This document shows, in pieces, positions 36,593 through 50,608 of a stretch of DNA of 64,000 bases. Source of the DNA: Viscum album (taxonomy: Eukaryota > Streptophyta > Magnoliopsida > Santalales > Viscaceae); the NCBI GenBank assembly GCA_963277665.1, contig OY728166.1, forward strand, positions 545,473,219 to 545,537,218, in the 5' to 3' direction. Below the pieces are notes generated by a model. That model saw only the letters and a list, made by a program, of their open reading frames with translations, was not told the DNA's origin and searched no databases. A program made the translations under genes and the position numbers. Each line of letters begins with the position of its first letter. Position 1 is the stretch's first letter.

Positions 36593-39500
36593 ACAAAAAT
36601 TAAATAGAGATGAGAAATCAAATACCATAAGTCCTAAAATATTTCATAAATGATCAAATATTTTTAATATGATTATATATTTACTATACATATATTAATA
36701 AAAATTAATCATATGTATCATGAATAATATGTTTTACTTCTAACCTATTATTATCCATTAATTAACAATTCATTGTTAAAAATTGATTAATCGTTATAAC
36801 TATTTTGTTTTTCACGTATTTTTTTCTTTTGTTTTTTTCTTTTTACACTTACCATTTGTATGGAATCTCCAAATTTTTAATGATGATATAAAAATCATAT
36901 ATAATATTTATATATATATTAATTTTAATCGAAAAAAATTACAAATAGATAATGAATAATCCCATTAATAAACATAGTAGACCATATATATTCATGGGAA
37001 TTGTATTTATTTTTCGAGTTAATTGATGAAAATAAAAGAAAATAATATAACAACTATATAGATTATTTATTATTTCATATATATCACATATATTTTCTAA
37101 ATTTATCATTATTATCATTATGGTAAAGAATAAGCAAAATTGAATCACAATTCATTGTGAGGTGGTGGTTGACTGTACATAAGAGAAACAATATCATATA
37201 CCCATGGAATTGAATTTAAGAAGTAATAAGTTATGTTATATTTTGAAATTATTATTATTCCCTATATATCATATAAATACTTTATATCCTTTATTATATC
37301 TGATTGTGAGAGGTCATGATGAAATATGAAATACATCTATTCGGGAGAAGGTATTATGTTATAAAGAGGAATGAAAGTATTGCATCCAATTTTATGGAAG
37401 AATAGAAGGATATAAGTTTTGGTAAATGGTAGTGAAATTATATTTGATTTATTTACGCATTAATGAATTTACAAATTAAAGGAATAAAAAATAAATAGTT
37501 CAGTTATGACAATTACCTTTGTTTATAACAACCTCAATTGGATCACTTATAAGGGTCACTAGGTTTGGACTTTTTAAATGAACAACAAGGCTAAAGATAA
37601 GAATTTTGGGGTGGTATTTTTTAGAGTTTAGAAGAGGAAAATGGATTATTTTGTGTAAAATAGTGTTGTGAGGATGTGCCTTTTTGTAATTGAGGAGTTC
37701 CATTTTTGTAAATACCCAAAATATTTCATTAATGGGAAGCTCTTCTCCCTCCCTTTGCTAAAAAATTGTTGATTATTGTTTGAAGGGATTATATTATTAG
37801 GCCACCACTCAAACACACAATAAAGCACATGTTAAAATATTATGTTCTTTAACATCTATGATTCATTACTTTTAACATTGTAATTATCCTTATGGGAAGT
37901 AGTCTTTTTACCTAGGTAATTTATTATGTAATACTACAAATTAAATGAACCTTACTAGATAATTTTTACTCACTAGTTATAAATTCTTAACACTATTTAT
38001 AGAAAAAAACATATATATGTAGAAAATTAATTTTTAAAACGGCCCATGTACTTCACAAACCCCATTTTATCCTTTACATTTGTAAAAATGGTTTTACTAC
38101 ATTGGGGTCTATATAATTATTTAGAAGGAAAATTCAATAATAATTGGATTTTTAAAAATACTTTTCGAAATACACCAATAAATTTGATGACAGATGTATT
38201 TTGGGGAATATTAAATAATTTAATAAAATAATTTTTTTAATAAATAAATGTAATAAAAATTTAGATATATTAATTAAAATTAAAATTAACAAACTTAGAA
38301 AAAAGGTTCAATTTAAATATATTGTTCTCACACTAATATATAAATTTATATTTATCTATAATTGTTTTTGAATAAAATAATACATTTACACTATATTACA
38401 TTCAATATTACTACGGTCATTTATTATGATTTTGTTCTACATAAAAAATTATTACATTTTTTTTACAAAATAATATTAAATAATTATAAAATTAAAAAAA
38501 TTAAAAATAAATTACCCTCATCAGTTTAACATCATTGTTCTAGAAATTAAAAATAAAATACATTCATTTTTTGTCACTATGTGAACAAAAAATCTAAATT
38601 TAAAATCAAGAGGGTGAATTCGATCTTTTTATATACAAAAATTATAATAATAGACAATTTGTTGGAAAAATAATCTAAATATAATATATAATTTAAAAAA
38701 AGGTAATTTTTTTCAATATGGGCCTACAAAATTACTTAGACATGTATTCGGTTAATATAAACCTTGATGAAATAAGTTTAATTACTAATAATCTTGATTT
38801 AAGCTTAATCGTGATATTTAATTTATTCTGGTTTAACAATTCATAATTAACAATAAAATAATGTTATTTTAATATAAAATATTTATTATAATAAATATAA
38901 ATATTACTCCATTTTTATAATTTGTAATCATATATTTGGAGGAATTTAATATAAAATTAATCCGATAGACATGATGATAAAATTGTTCTCTATATAAAGA
39001 CATTCATATGTTTAAAATTTATTAATACCAAAATAGAAAATTTCAATTATTCAATTGAACTAAATTGGATTAATATATATATATATATATATTACATGAC
39101 TAATTGTATATATAAAAACACCCTAAAATATAATGGGTTATCTAAATGCATTAAGTGAAAATAATATTTTTAATAAATATTATTAATTTTTATTATTCAT
39201 CAAAAAATAAATTTTTTTAAAATTTTTATGAATTTAACTCAAAGAAATATTTCTCACATATATATTAAAAATGATGATTATTCTATAAAATATATCTTCT
39301 AATTGTGGAAAAATTATGTTTATTATTTTTTTACAGAACTGAAAATAAACTTTTTGTAGATAAAGGATTCTTTTTCTAAATGTATAAATACAATAAAAAT
39401 AATTAAGAACATATTGATCAATTTATTCAATTTATCTAAAATACTTCTACCTAATTTTCAAAATATTTTCATTACTATTCATACCTTTAAATATTACATT

Positions 39501-39880
39501 TATGTTATATTAGTAATATATAAATAATAATATTAATAGTATATCATAGTTCATTAAAATTTATGGTTCTATGTTATGTAATATATTGAATAAATTTTAT
39601 TTATTTGAAAGAAATATTATGTAAAAAATATGGATTAAAATATATGAAATATTATATTAAAAATCCTATTAAATGTAGATGTTATTTTACTGGGATTCCT
39701 TTATTCTACATAAATAGAACATGTATTATACATGGAATCTCAAAAGATCAACACAAATGATTCTTCCATATACTTCAATTCATTTAAAATTATTGATTTA
39801 GATAGTTTTTTTTATTTTTTGATATAAGAGAACTTTTACACATTTATCACACTTTACATATCTAATTTTAGGATATTACA
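36593..39880 (-). repeat. LTR 'E', 5'-ward portion
   Basis: The minus-strand start TGTAATATCCTAAAATTAG (ending at 39880) matches TGTAACACCCCAAGATTTT of LTR A. A decayed CGTACG-motif region at 37158-37190 (GGTGGTTGACTGTACATAAGAG) aligns with LTR D at 34225. The rest is very A/T-rich. No purine tract lies beyond 39880, so E's outer end borders non-element DNA and E may be a 5' or solo LTR. Several 60-70 codon ORFs (36939-37148, 37500-37828, 38046-38231) show no family. Confidence 0.55.
39072..39092. repeat. (TA)n microsatellite
   Basis: A TA run of about ten units lies inside LTR E. Confidence 0.9.
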
Positions 39881-40574
39881 AAATTGGATCGCTATTTTTT
39901 GATGATAAACAGTCCTATGTATCATAACAGTATTAAATTTAGAAGAGTTAATTATATCCTTATGGATATCTCTTAATTATATTTGAATATATGATGATAA
40001 TGAAGTTTTGGTAATAGTTTCTTAGACAATTAATATATTATTAGGAATTAATATGGGTAATTTGCACTCAAACATATAATTCACATTGGACAATATAAGA
40101 ACCTAGTTTTTTAATCACATTTAGTTGTTTCAAATTTCCAAAGAAATCGTTATTTTGGACCTAATTTGATTGCCTAACATGATAGAGATCGTCCTGAGGG
40201 TGTTCAATTATTTTTTAGAGCCAAGAACCCATGTTTTTTGGGAAAGTGGGCTTGTAAAAAAGTTAGAGGAAATAGTGAGGGATTGATTAACTATTTGATT
40301 TAACAGTGTAGATGCTTTTAATCTTCAGGTAGTGACATCTTTCATGGTTTTCACATAATTTCCTTAACCATGTATCCTAATAATGAAGGAACCACCTCTT
40401 CTCCAAGTACCCATACAAGCTTGGTGCATGGTTTGAAAAACCAAGTGGACAAACCACGCAGAGACTAAAATTTGTGCAATATTACAATTTTACCCTAAAT
40501 GAAAAATAAAACATACAAATTTTATATAATCCAATTTCTAGTAAGGTTAACACTCATTTCAATCATTTTAGTTT
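39881..40574. other. Unassigned interval between LTR E and gypsy-2
   Basis: No ORF, LTR landmark or tRNA-like box is seen. The part 40150-40480 is less A/T-rich than its surroundings, with GATCGTCCTGAGGG and CCAAGTGGACAAACCACGC patches. It may be decayed retroelement or original host DNA. I cannot tell which. Confidence 0.3.
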
Positions 40575-42752
40575 TTTAATGCCCTAACATAGGATCTAAA
40601 TATTTATTTTATCCATGATATGATCGACCTTTCGGTCATCACGTTAGATGTGCAATGGTAAGTACTCTAGTATGTTTGAGACTTTCATTATCTCTATTTC
40701 TCTCTAACTAGTTATCGAGGTGTGAGAATTTTTACCTATATCTCAGATCTAACTCCATTAAATACCAAATTAGGAGATAATAGAATTTTAAGAGAGTGTT
40801 TAAATCCTACAGTGTGTGGTCTATAACTCATCTTTTACCATTTTTATTAATAAATTGTCATGTGGGGCCCATTGATTTCGTCGGTTTTCATTTAAAAAAT
40901 TTATATTCCAAAATAATAATCATTAAAACTATATGGTTATATTTTATACATATATATAAATAGTTTCTAGTGGTTATTACCATAACCCCATCCATACCAT
41001 GCAATATATTTTTACATAATTATTGTTTTTCTATTTTGATACTTTTGTGTCATCATTCGGGTGGGCCTTAGCTTGAACCTTCTAATAGTAATCCTTCCTT
41101 TATTAAATGTCTCAATTTAATTTATGAATTTCATTGTGGAAATTACCATATATTCCCACAACATAATATACCAAAGGTTGGTTCTTCAAATTAATAAATG
41201 TTAAATCGGAATGGGCATGTATACAATGTATACGACTTGTCCTCTTTAAATGAAAATAAATAATAGGTTTCATGTCTGTACATCCACTTATCATGTTAAT
41301 AAAAGTATCAGAGTGAACATTGACTCTTGAAAATTAATTTAAATGATTAAATGATTGGTTTCATTCTACATGGACTTGTTACAATATTGAAAGGTAAGGC
41401 TTGAACCAATTTGACATATTGATTAACTAAGACTTGATTAAATGATTGCATGATCAAGTTTCCTATCCACACTAATGAAATGTAATGGTTTGAACCTCAA
41501 AAAATATTATATGAAATTATTATAAAATAGAATTGGTTGATTACAGCTCCCTATGGATTCCAAAGGAAATTACATTAGCACTTAGGAACCCCATTCCGAG
41601 TCAATGATGCAGCTTACTTTGGTATAAGACATCCTAGAACCCAATTCATATCTAAATTTGGATGACTGCAATGACACTGTATGATCCCTTCTATGTTATT
41701 ATATGATGTAGTGGATTCAATCCATTGATAAATCCTTGAAAAGTAGGTTCCATGCTTAAATCCCATCAGGCCCAGTCATTTGTTTTCCCCATTTTAACTT
41801 GGATGAAATACTTTGATATTAGTAGGCCCATAATTGTTGAATTACCTGGACTATTCTCCTTAGATTACACACTTACCACTTAGCATGGTTGCAATCATTA
41901 CTGATTTGGATACCCTTGAGTTCTACATTTCCCTGGTTATTACCAATGACCATGATTATTCAATAAAATTTATGTTGCCTTGTTACATCTCAAAACCATA
42001 TCTATGGCTATCTTGAGATTTACTTTTAAATTTGTAATAATCAAATAATGATTTGCTTAAATGTTCAGACACCTAATGAGGCCTGAAAGAATGTATTTTG
42101 GTATTTAGTTACATTTTACTACCATACTTTATATATTACTGCTTTCAAACTTTTACATTTCTATTATACGAGTCTGATGTTATAGAAAACACTAGTGGTG
42201 GCCCACAGAGATTTATCTCACACCCTCCATGGGCATCATTTCGTACACTATGAATACTACGTGATTGTTGGTTTCGATAAAGGGAGTATACAACTTATAA
42301 ATCTTGACTTATTAATGTATTATTATGGATTTGGTGGAGGACGATCGAGATGGAGCTCTCGATTTTTGGGATAATTAATATAATTATTATTTTTGTTATA
42401 TTTTTTTGATATTATGTCTACTGCTTTGTTTCCATTTTTTCCAAAAATCTAGTGACATGAAATATCTCATCATCTATTTTAGAATTTTATTCTAGTTGAT
42501 TTAGTTATTTTTATTTGTGTCTCCATTTTATGACCTCCCTTCTATAAATTATATGACTTATGCTATTTACTTATTGTCCCTATCTATTCTACTACTTCAC
42601 ACTATGGTAATGAGGGAATATTCTCCCCAAAGACAAACATTAGGACCTCCCTACTAGTTAGTAGCCTCTGGTGCTTGGGGAGAAGCATTTGAGTCCATAT
42701 GGCCCACCGGGATTGGGGTACCAATTATGTAGCACCCAGGTCTAGCTCATCA
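40575..42752 (+). repeat. Gypsy-2 5' LTR
   Basis: Aligns with 46493-51351. Shared blocks include ATGTGGGGCCC../TTTGGGGCTTAATGATT (40860/46770), GGTGGCCCA..GA.ATTTAT (42198/50797) and GGGGAGAAGCATTTGAGTCCATATGG versus GGGGAGGTGTGACTGAGTCCATGTGG (42676/51277). It ends ..CTCATCA five bases before the primer site. The start (TTTAATGCCCTAAC) is probably a mutated TGTAATGCCC. No coding capacity. Confidence 0.8.
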
Positions 42753-42757
42753 AAATG

Positions 42758-42770
42758 TGGTATCAGAGGC
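42758..42770 (+). other. Primer binding site (initiator tRNA-Met)
   Basis: TGGTATCAGAGGC differs by one inserted G from the standard plant gypsy/copia site. It lies five bases after the LTR's terminal CA, so minus-strand synthesis would be primed by tRNA-iMet. Confidence 0.9.
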
Positions 42771-45040
42771 ATGCGATTATCATTAATTACTAGTTAGAGA
42801 CAATATATTTGAGATTAGGAATTCTAATAATATTGTCATAAGTTGTTCTAATGTGTCTTCAACCCATGTTTGGGGTAAAAGTTGAGTTTCTTGGGTTGTA
42901 ATTGTTTTTGTAGTGTTTTTTAGAATTTTAAATACTTCCACCATTTTTTGAAGCACATTCTATATTGAGGATATCATTGTTACTATATTTTATGATTAAT
43001 TTCATCCATATAAAAATTATATAATGTCATGGGGAATTGTTACATGGATAATTATATGTATCAAGATTTGACATGGAATGCATATTTCAATCCATATATG
43101 TGATTCCACAAATTGTATTGATTGGTGTGCCCATGATTTTTGAGTGAGGTGTCATAGTTATCTAAAACATGTAATACTCTGGGTTGATATTGATTGTTTG
43201 GATATCTCAATTTGTGACTTTTATGGGCCCCCATGGGTTAGAATGGTAAATTTACTTAGTCAAGCCATTATGCTATAAATTAATGGGATTCGTTTTTGGA
43301 GATTATGTGTTTGGGAAATGGTTAAATGTTAATGTTTATCCATTATTAAATTTAAAATGACATCTTAAATGAAAAGGTTTCACATCATTATCACACATTG
43401 TCATGTTTATGAAAATTAATGGAGTTATAATGGTAAATAAATGTAAAATGAAATGAAACTTATATGTTAGGACTTACTGATACCAAGTCATCTAAGAGGT
43501 TAGTTGGGGTCATATGCCTTAGGTAGTGCTTTTTATTATGTTAATATTCTTATAGTTATGTAATCTACCAACTTAATGCTTGTTTAGAGGAATTTCCTTG
43601 GAATCTGTAGAAAATTTCATCCATGATATACTCGTATCATATGCATGGAAGGTGGTGATGACAATGCTCTAGATGTGATGGGACACAAGCTGCTAATTTT
43701 AACTCTTGGATTGAAACATGAGGCACCTCATGGTGTACCAAATTTGGGAACTGACAAAAATGGTCATGATAGTTTCCTATACTTTATGTATCCAATGCAT
43801 TGTTCTCTACAAGAATAACCTATGATGGTTGATCAGACACATGAGTTACAATTGAAAAATCCTTCCACTTTCTAAATGGATTGTGGTTTGCAGGACACTA
43901 TGTTTTTTCTAGGGGACCCTATATATCATTGAGCATCTAGAGATGCCTCTAATTCATAGTGAAAAACATTATACATAAATTATGTGTGATTAACCAAGAG
44001 CTAGTGGGATTTGATTAACCACTCTGGTTGTCATTAAGGATGTTTTTTGGTTGATTTCCAAGCTTCCATATAACATTAGTTCATTACGTAGAGACTTAGA
44101 GATGGTAGATCTTGATATTTCAAGCTTGAAAATAAATGTTCTACATCATTTATGGAATATTATGCTTGTTTCAAGGAGTTTTAGTTCTTTTCACCACCTC
44201 TAGTTGGTGATTATCATTCATGTGAGAAATTATTTGAGGATGGGATTTTGTATGTCATCAGTTCATAGGTGAATGTATTTGGATTTACAAATACATCTAT
44301 AATATTCCGTCATTCTCTTTTAAATAATTGAATCTTGAGAGACAAAAAATGGGACTTTAGAATCTGTGTCGTGTAATGCCAATAGTTCTCATAGAGGAAG
44401 GAAACATTCCCTCAAGGTTTCTCATTATGGAAGTGGCAACCAGAGTATCTAAATTGATATCTATATGGTGTGTCATTAGTGTTGATGATGGGGGAACCTC
44501 AAGAAGAATCTTTATAAATAACCAATGGAGTTTCAGTCTTGCAGCTGCATGTGGAATATTCAGTGATTATGCTGGACCCTTCCACCAACTTTGAGTTTAA
44601 AATGTTTTATGACAAATCAACCTTCAATAGTGGGTTCTTTTTTCCTCATTAGGTGTGGAGTTTAAATTTCAATGACATGACTAGACAAGTAGGATGTTTT
44701 GGATGCAGTAGTCAGACTCATGGTCACTATAATTATCTGTATAATATTTTTTATCATGGTTGTCTAGCTAATGGATAGGGTTGTGGATCAGGTATGATTC
44801 ATGCACTATAGTCAATACCTAAGGATCTGGCTGTGGGACCATCTATAGTATAGGTTACTATTCATTTAGCCTCTAATATAGTGTCTTCATAATTAAAAAA
44901 AAGTGATTAAAAATATGTTATCTATTTATATATCTATGATGGAGTGTCTCATACTCAAGATACAATATTACAATAGTGTAATGACCACAGGTAAAACGGT
45001 TAGAGTGTAGTAATAGGGAATATGACAATGTAGGGATTTT
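42771..45040 (+). pseudogene. gag: Gypsy-2 gag remnant
   Basis: The only firm landmark is CFGCSSQTHGHYNYLY at 44695-44742, a CX2CX4H knuckle whose fourth ligand is now tyrosine. It lies ~350 bp before the protease tail, as in gypsy elements. The N-terminal capsid part (43500-44300) is too broken to read. A 72-codon ORF at 44376-44594 shows no gag motif and is probably fortuitous. Confidence 0.55.
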
Positions 45041-46030
45041 CCCCTTGATATATAAAATTACCCTTTCTTATGGAATCAATAATTTTTTTCAGATGACAGG
45101 CCTCAATGTTATTCAAGGGATGGATTGGTTAGTTCATTATCACACTGTTTTAGACTACAATCGATGCATGGTATTTTTTACATTAGTAGGGGCAACAAGA
45201 ATATATATAAGGGTGAGAGTGATTTATTGAATTGTAGAGCTAGACCAAAGTATCAAGGGATAGGTGCAGTGAATGCCCGGTTTGAAAATATTTTCACAGA
45301 GGATCAGGGCTTACGTTAAGAAGATTTACCATGTGTATGTGATTGTTTCAGGGACATTTTTCTTAACAATTTATCAGGATTACCTCATCAAATAGATATA
45401 GATTTTAGGATCAATCTTATTCCATGAGAATATTTAGTGTCCATTACACCATATAGGTTGGCACCTACAGAGTATCTAGATATCAAGCCACAGTAAGAGA
45501 ATTTAGAGGCCAAAGGATTAATATGAACAAATACATTCTCTTAGGGTCCTCCCATGCTGTACACCAAGAAGGTGGATGGAAACATACCTCTAAGCAAGGA
45601 TTAAATAATATTGAACCATCTTATAGTCATGAATCCATTTGGAATACCTCCAACAGATGATCTCTTACTCTAGATCCAAGGAGCTGCAATATTTTCTTGG
45701 ATCGACCTAAGGTAAGGATATCACCAAGTGCGAGTATAGACATAAAAGATTCCGAGAACATCCTCATATAGAATGTATGGTCTGTATGATTACCTTGTTA
45801 CACCATTCAGCCTTACAAAAGATCAATCCATTTTCATGTCTCTAATGAATATATTTTTCCATCCCTATATCAATTCTTTTGTCATAGTCTTTCTGGATGA
45901 TATTAATGAGTATTTTCATACTCATGAAGACCATGCGGAACACATTGAAATCATTCTATGAACACTAAAATATAATCATCTTTATTCCACGATTTTTATG
46001 TTCCACTTATATATTAGAAAAGGTCACTTG
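45041..46030 (+). pseudogene. pol: Gypsy-2 protease tail and reverse transcriptase
   Basis: 45093-45180 reads LNVIQGMDWLVHYHTVLDYN, the conserved block after the retropepsin flap. RT follows in one frame with several stops: PYRLAPTEYLD (about 45455), EAKGLI, GPPMLYTKKVDG (about 45550), IFSWIDLR.GYHQVRV (about 45690-45735), then a clean 62-codon frame (45773-45958) with MYGLYDYLVTPFSLTKDQSIFM, MNIFFHPYINSFVIVFLDDI and EDHAEHIEIIL. The catalytic FLDD is intact. RT breaks off near 46030. No RNase H or integrase follows. Confidence 0.92.
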
Positions 46031-46492
46031 TTGGGTAATATAATATAATATTTAAGAGAATTTTGGCCAGGATTAGCTTAACAAAAAGCATATGACTACT
46101 AATCTTCTAGAAAACAATTTTATACAAATCACTGAAGATGGCCTCTAGAGTTGGATGTTGGGGATCCTCTTATCCCTAGGGTGTCGTCCATGAAATAGAG
46201 TAGATAGTTACAGAGTAAAGGGAAGTTATTTCCTTCTTAAGTAGGGTCTTTTGAGATAATATTCAGATTCAGTTTGATAACCTATTAGTTTTTATTAAAT
46301 TAGTGGTATCATGCCATGAATGATGTCCACTATGATTCACAGCTTCACTGTTATCATTATTACATGTCAAACCCATTTAATCTCAATGATTTTGATCTAT
46401 AGGTTGATGAAACCTTTGAGAGTATCCACTATTCATCGTTGAACAAAGCATGAAGGGTCTCATTGGCCAGTTTGTCCCTAAATTTGTAGATT
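46031..46492 (+). other. Residual gypsy-2 internal sequence before the 3' LTR
   Basis: Short stretch with no recognisable pol motif. The expected ~3 kb of RNase H, integrase and chromodomain is absent, so this holds the deletion joint. No polypurine tract is visible next to 46493. Confidence 0.5.
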
Positions 46493-47917
46493 TTTAAGGC
46501 CTAACCTAGGGATCAATATAACTCTTTCTTCCGAGATCTATTCTCACTTTTATTCATCAAATTGGATGAAAAATGTTAATAACAAATGACTATTTGTATT
46601 GTTCTGTATCTCACTTTCTCTCATCTTAGTTATAGAAGTGTGATAATTTTTATCTTTTTATATGATGTACTCCATTCCAAGATGAATTACGGACTAATAT
46701 TGGATGAAGAGAGCCTTTGAATCTTCAGTTGTGTGGTTTGTACCTCATTCCTCATATTTATTGATTTTGGAATTATCGTTTGGGGCTTAATGATTCCATT
46801 TGGATTCATTTAATGAATTTATTGTCCATGGTAATCATAATTAGATCTGTATGGTTATTATTTTTTCAAATATGTTATTAGTTATTAGTGGTTATTCCCA
46901 TAACTCCATCCATCCCATGTTGGATGTCTCACCATAATAACCATTTTAGTGTATTGATTTGTTTGAGTTATTGTTTCGGTGTTCCTTGGCTCGAACATTA
47001 TAATTTCATTATTTCATATATTAAATAGATTGATTTTATACATGGACTTCATTATTAAAAGCACCATGTATTCCCTCTATTTGATCGTCCTAAGTAATGT
47101 ACTTCAATTTGACAAAAAATGTTAAATGGGAATTGTAATGTTAACTAATTATATGACATGGAATTTTTAAATTTAAATGATTGATAGGTAGAATCTCTAT
47201 AAAACCTCTTACTATGTTAATTGAAGTTAGTAGAGTGAACCTTGACTCATTAAAATTCTTTAAATCGATTAAATGAATAGTTTCATTCTATATTAACGTT
47301 TTACACTAATGAAAGGAATGGCTTGATCCAAATGGACTTTTTGATTAATTAATACAATATTAAATGGATTTATTCTAAATTATATTTATCAAAGTAACGC
47401 TATATAATGTATTAAACCATATAAAATATTATATAACATCATTATCAAATATTACTATATTTACTCGAGCACGCATTGGATTATATAGGGAATGCCCTGG
47501 GAACCCATGAACCCCAATCCGATTTAAGGATGTGGAATTCCATTGTTGAGACCCACATGGAATTGATTCTTATAGAACATTGGAAGCCCCTTATGATACT
47601 ATAGGATTTCACTAATTTTATTATCGGATTCCATGGATAAAACATTGACTAGTATGTTACATGATTAAATCCCATTACTCTCAATCATTTATTAGCCTCG
47701 TTTTAAATTGATTCAAATCCATGGACTAAGTGGACATAATGTTGTGGAATTACATGGATAATGATCCTTATCTTACCCTCTTACCCCTTATATAGGATAA
47801 AAACATTACTAAGTTGTTGACCATTGAGGTATATGTTGGCTTGATTATTACCTTGGAACATCTTTGTTAAATACCATTACAGGTTTCATTGTTACATATC
47901 AGAACCCTAACTATTGA

Positions 47918-50608
47918 TGTAACATGGTCATGTGATTTTGTGAAGTTGATTTTGGTGTTAACTAATTAAGAAGATGAAAATTGAATAAGTTTTAAATTGG
48001 AATATTTTTTAGATGTTCTTTAGATCTAAATTTAGGGATTGAAGTGGTCATGTGAATTTTTTAAGTTGAATTTTTTTTAAATTAATTATGATGATGAAAA
48101 GTCAATATGTTTTAAATCAGATGATTAATGATATATTATTTAGTTACCAAGACTGGTTCCAATAGAAATTCACAATGTTAAGAACATTTAATGAGATCCA
48201 AGAAAAATAGACAATTTTTCATGAGGAGGTTTTGAGGGTTCTTGTGTTTTATTTTTAATTGATTTTATAGGATCTCTAGGGAATTTCGAATAAATTTTTT
48301 ATAGGATATTATAAAAAACATGGGCCCCCAAGATAGACACTTATGGGTATAAAGACATAACTTATTGTGGCAGAGATCAGCCTTGTCTAGCTTGTATGAT
48401 TCTACCTGAGGCCATATAAATTTGTGCCACTTTATGTAAGAGAATCGATGGAGCACCACTATGTGGGGAAGTATGAAAGTGGAGGAGTGCTTTTAATGGC
48501 CCAATACCAAGATGATGATAGGATTTGGGACTTGTAATCAATGTTTACTGAGGAGGTCACATTGTTTATAATGAAGTTTCCCTTCTTATGGGCTATTTTT
48601 GATGTGTTATTGCACTAGATGATTTAGAACCGTTCGATCACTTGATTGAATTTTTCTATCCATCTAATCATTCCATCCAAACCGCAAAAATGAGATAAGA
48701 TCTATTATTATTCTAAGATATTTGGTTATGCATAGTGATAGACACCATCTTCTCAAGAAAGTATTGTTCAATAATCCTTTTCAAGAAGGATTTTCTGTTC
48801 ACTGAAGCTCAATCTCAACTATGACAGTTATCTATAGATCCAAGCATACATGTAATTCATGATGCTTATATGGAGATTTTTTATGCCTATAAATATCTAG
48901 GTCTACATTTTGTTGTTAGTTTTTTTATAGATTCTCTCATTTCTATATAAATGAAGCACCAAAAAACACTCTTGTTCATGAAGGTTTCTACACTACAACT
49001 ATTTCTGTGATTGAGAATAATCCAGTGCAGCTATTACTACCATGAAGTTGTATAAGGCCGCATATGCTCGATCTATTAATTTCTAAATATAGGTTCTTCT
49101 TAAAGAACTTATTATTCTTAAACCTCTTTGGAGCTTGTTATTGTTATGATATCTCCATGTATTTTGAGATGAAATGAGATTCACCGGACAAATGGGTTTG
49201 CATTACATGTGTCATCCTTCCCTCTATGAATATTATAGTGAAACAATTAATTATAACAGTTTCTCCTCAAAGTTACATGAAGGTTTTGAGTTTCTATATA
49301 TTGGTTCTTATAATCATGTTTCCTCTCCAAATGAAGCACTTTTGAACAAAAACCTTTAATGTAAATTTTTTTGTGTGTGAAATAAATGAATTATATAGTG
49401 ACATGTGTGCCTAAAGTTAATATTCATTATAGTAAGATCACATATGCAAGGTTGTGTATAAATTAATAGTATATGATTGAGATGTGAGAAAGTGATTAGT
49501 GTGTGTAGAGAAGAATTGTATAGAAGTAAATATCATTACATAATGCACATGACATGAATGATACACATGTATGACACAGAGAATGTGTCTTGATATGAAA
49601 AAGTGTGTTGAAAAATATTTCATGATTTATATGAATGTTGTCTACAAAATGTTAGTACATTTTTTTGTGTGCTCATAGAAGTGGGTGAACATATTTATAT
49701 ACATCATCTGAAGATTTATGTGGTGGTTTAATTCACATGATATAATGGTTGCATAAAATGAGATATCAATGCAATCATTTCCATGAATGAACATTGAAGA
49801 AGTGAACGTGCAATTCATTTTTCATATCCATCACGTTATGTTTTGACACAGAAGACAGATCTGTTTGAATATTAGTGATTTATAGTCATTTTTTATCCGT
49901 GTTTTTAGTGGATAGTTAGGTATGTTGTAAAGAAGAAGATGAAATAATATCCCATGCAGTTTTGTACTTAGGAAACTGGCCATCTATAGGTGACCAAAAT
50001 TTGTTGATCAATACTAGAAATTGTTCAAAGGTTCTTAATTTATACATGGGTCAGTTTGATCTAGTAATATCATGGAGGAATATTATAAGATCATAATATT
50101 AGCGGATTAAATCTTGTGTGACTTAAGATTGTGATTCCTTGAGGGGGACTCTAAATTAGTGGATGTATCTAGTGGGATTCTTTAGTAGGCTGTTAGGATT
50201 TTGGTAACACTATGGAATGTAATATAGTGATCCTTCGATGAGACTTATAATTCTCTAGTTTAGGTGAAAACCTATTAAATATAGTGGTACCCTTGGTTGG
50301 AAAACTGTGGGACTCAGTGTTGATGGATATGGGACTTCCCCTATTAGTAATAATCTATATATAGTGAAAAATATGAAACTAGGGGTAATTAATGGTTATA
50401 GAAACAATATAGGTCTTACTATCGTACCTTGTAAAAATATTGTCTGATGGGCTTCACTAAATTATTAACTACATGCTATATCCACTCATCCTAATAGGTG
50501 ACATAGGTTTTAATAGTTTTAAGTAGAAAATAATTTAGTAAAAACAAGTCACACTTAATCCACCCCAACATCTTTGTGTTACTTCACGATCCTTTGGACA
50601 CTTCAAGA
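47918..50608. mobile_element. ~2.7 kb unidentified insertion in gypsy-2 3' LTR
   Basis: This block has no counterpart in the 5' LTR. It begins near TGTAACATGGTCATG. It carries a ~118 bp-spaced internal duplication (47926/48044), two TATA-like sites (CCTATAAATATC at 48889 and CTATATATAGTG at 50352) and short non-conserved ORFs (48265-48459 minus, 49174-49359 plus, 49438-49623 minus). I find no protein motif and no clear terminal or target repeats. It may be a solo LTR of an unrelated family or two adjacent ones. Confidence 0.5.
47926..48120. repeat. Imperfect tandem duplication (~118 bp period)
   Basis: GGTCATGTGATTTTGTGAAGTTGATTTT.. at 47926 is repeated as GGTCATGTGAATTTTTTAAGTTGAATTT.. at 48044, both followed by GATGAAAA.T.AAT..GTTTTAAAT. 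Confidence 0.75.
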
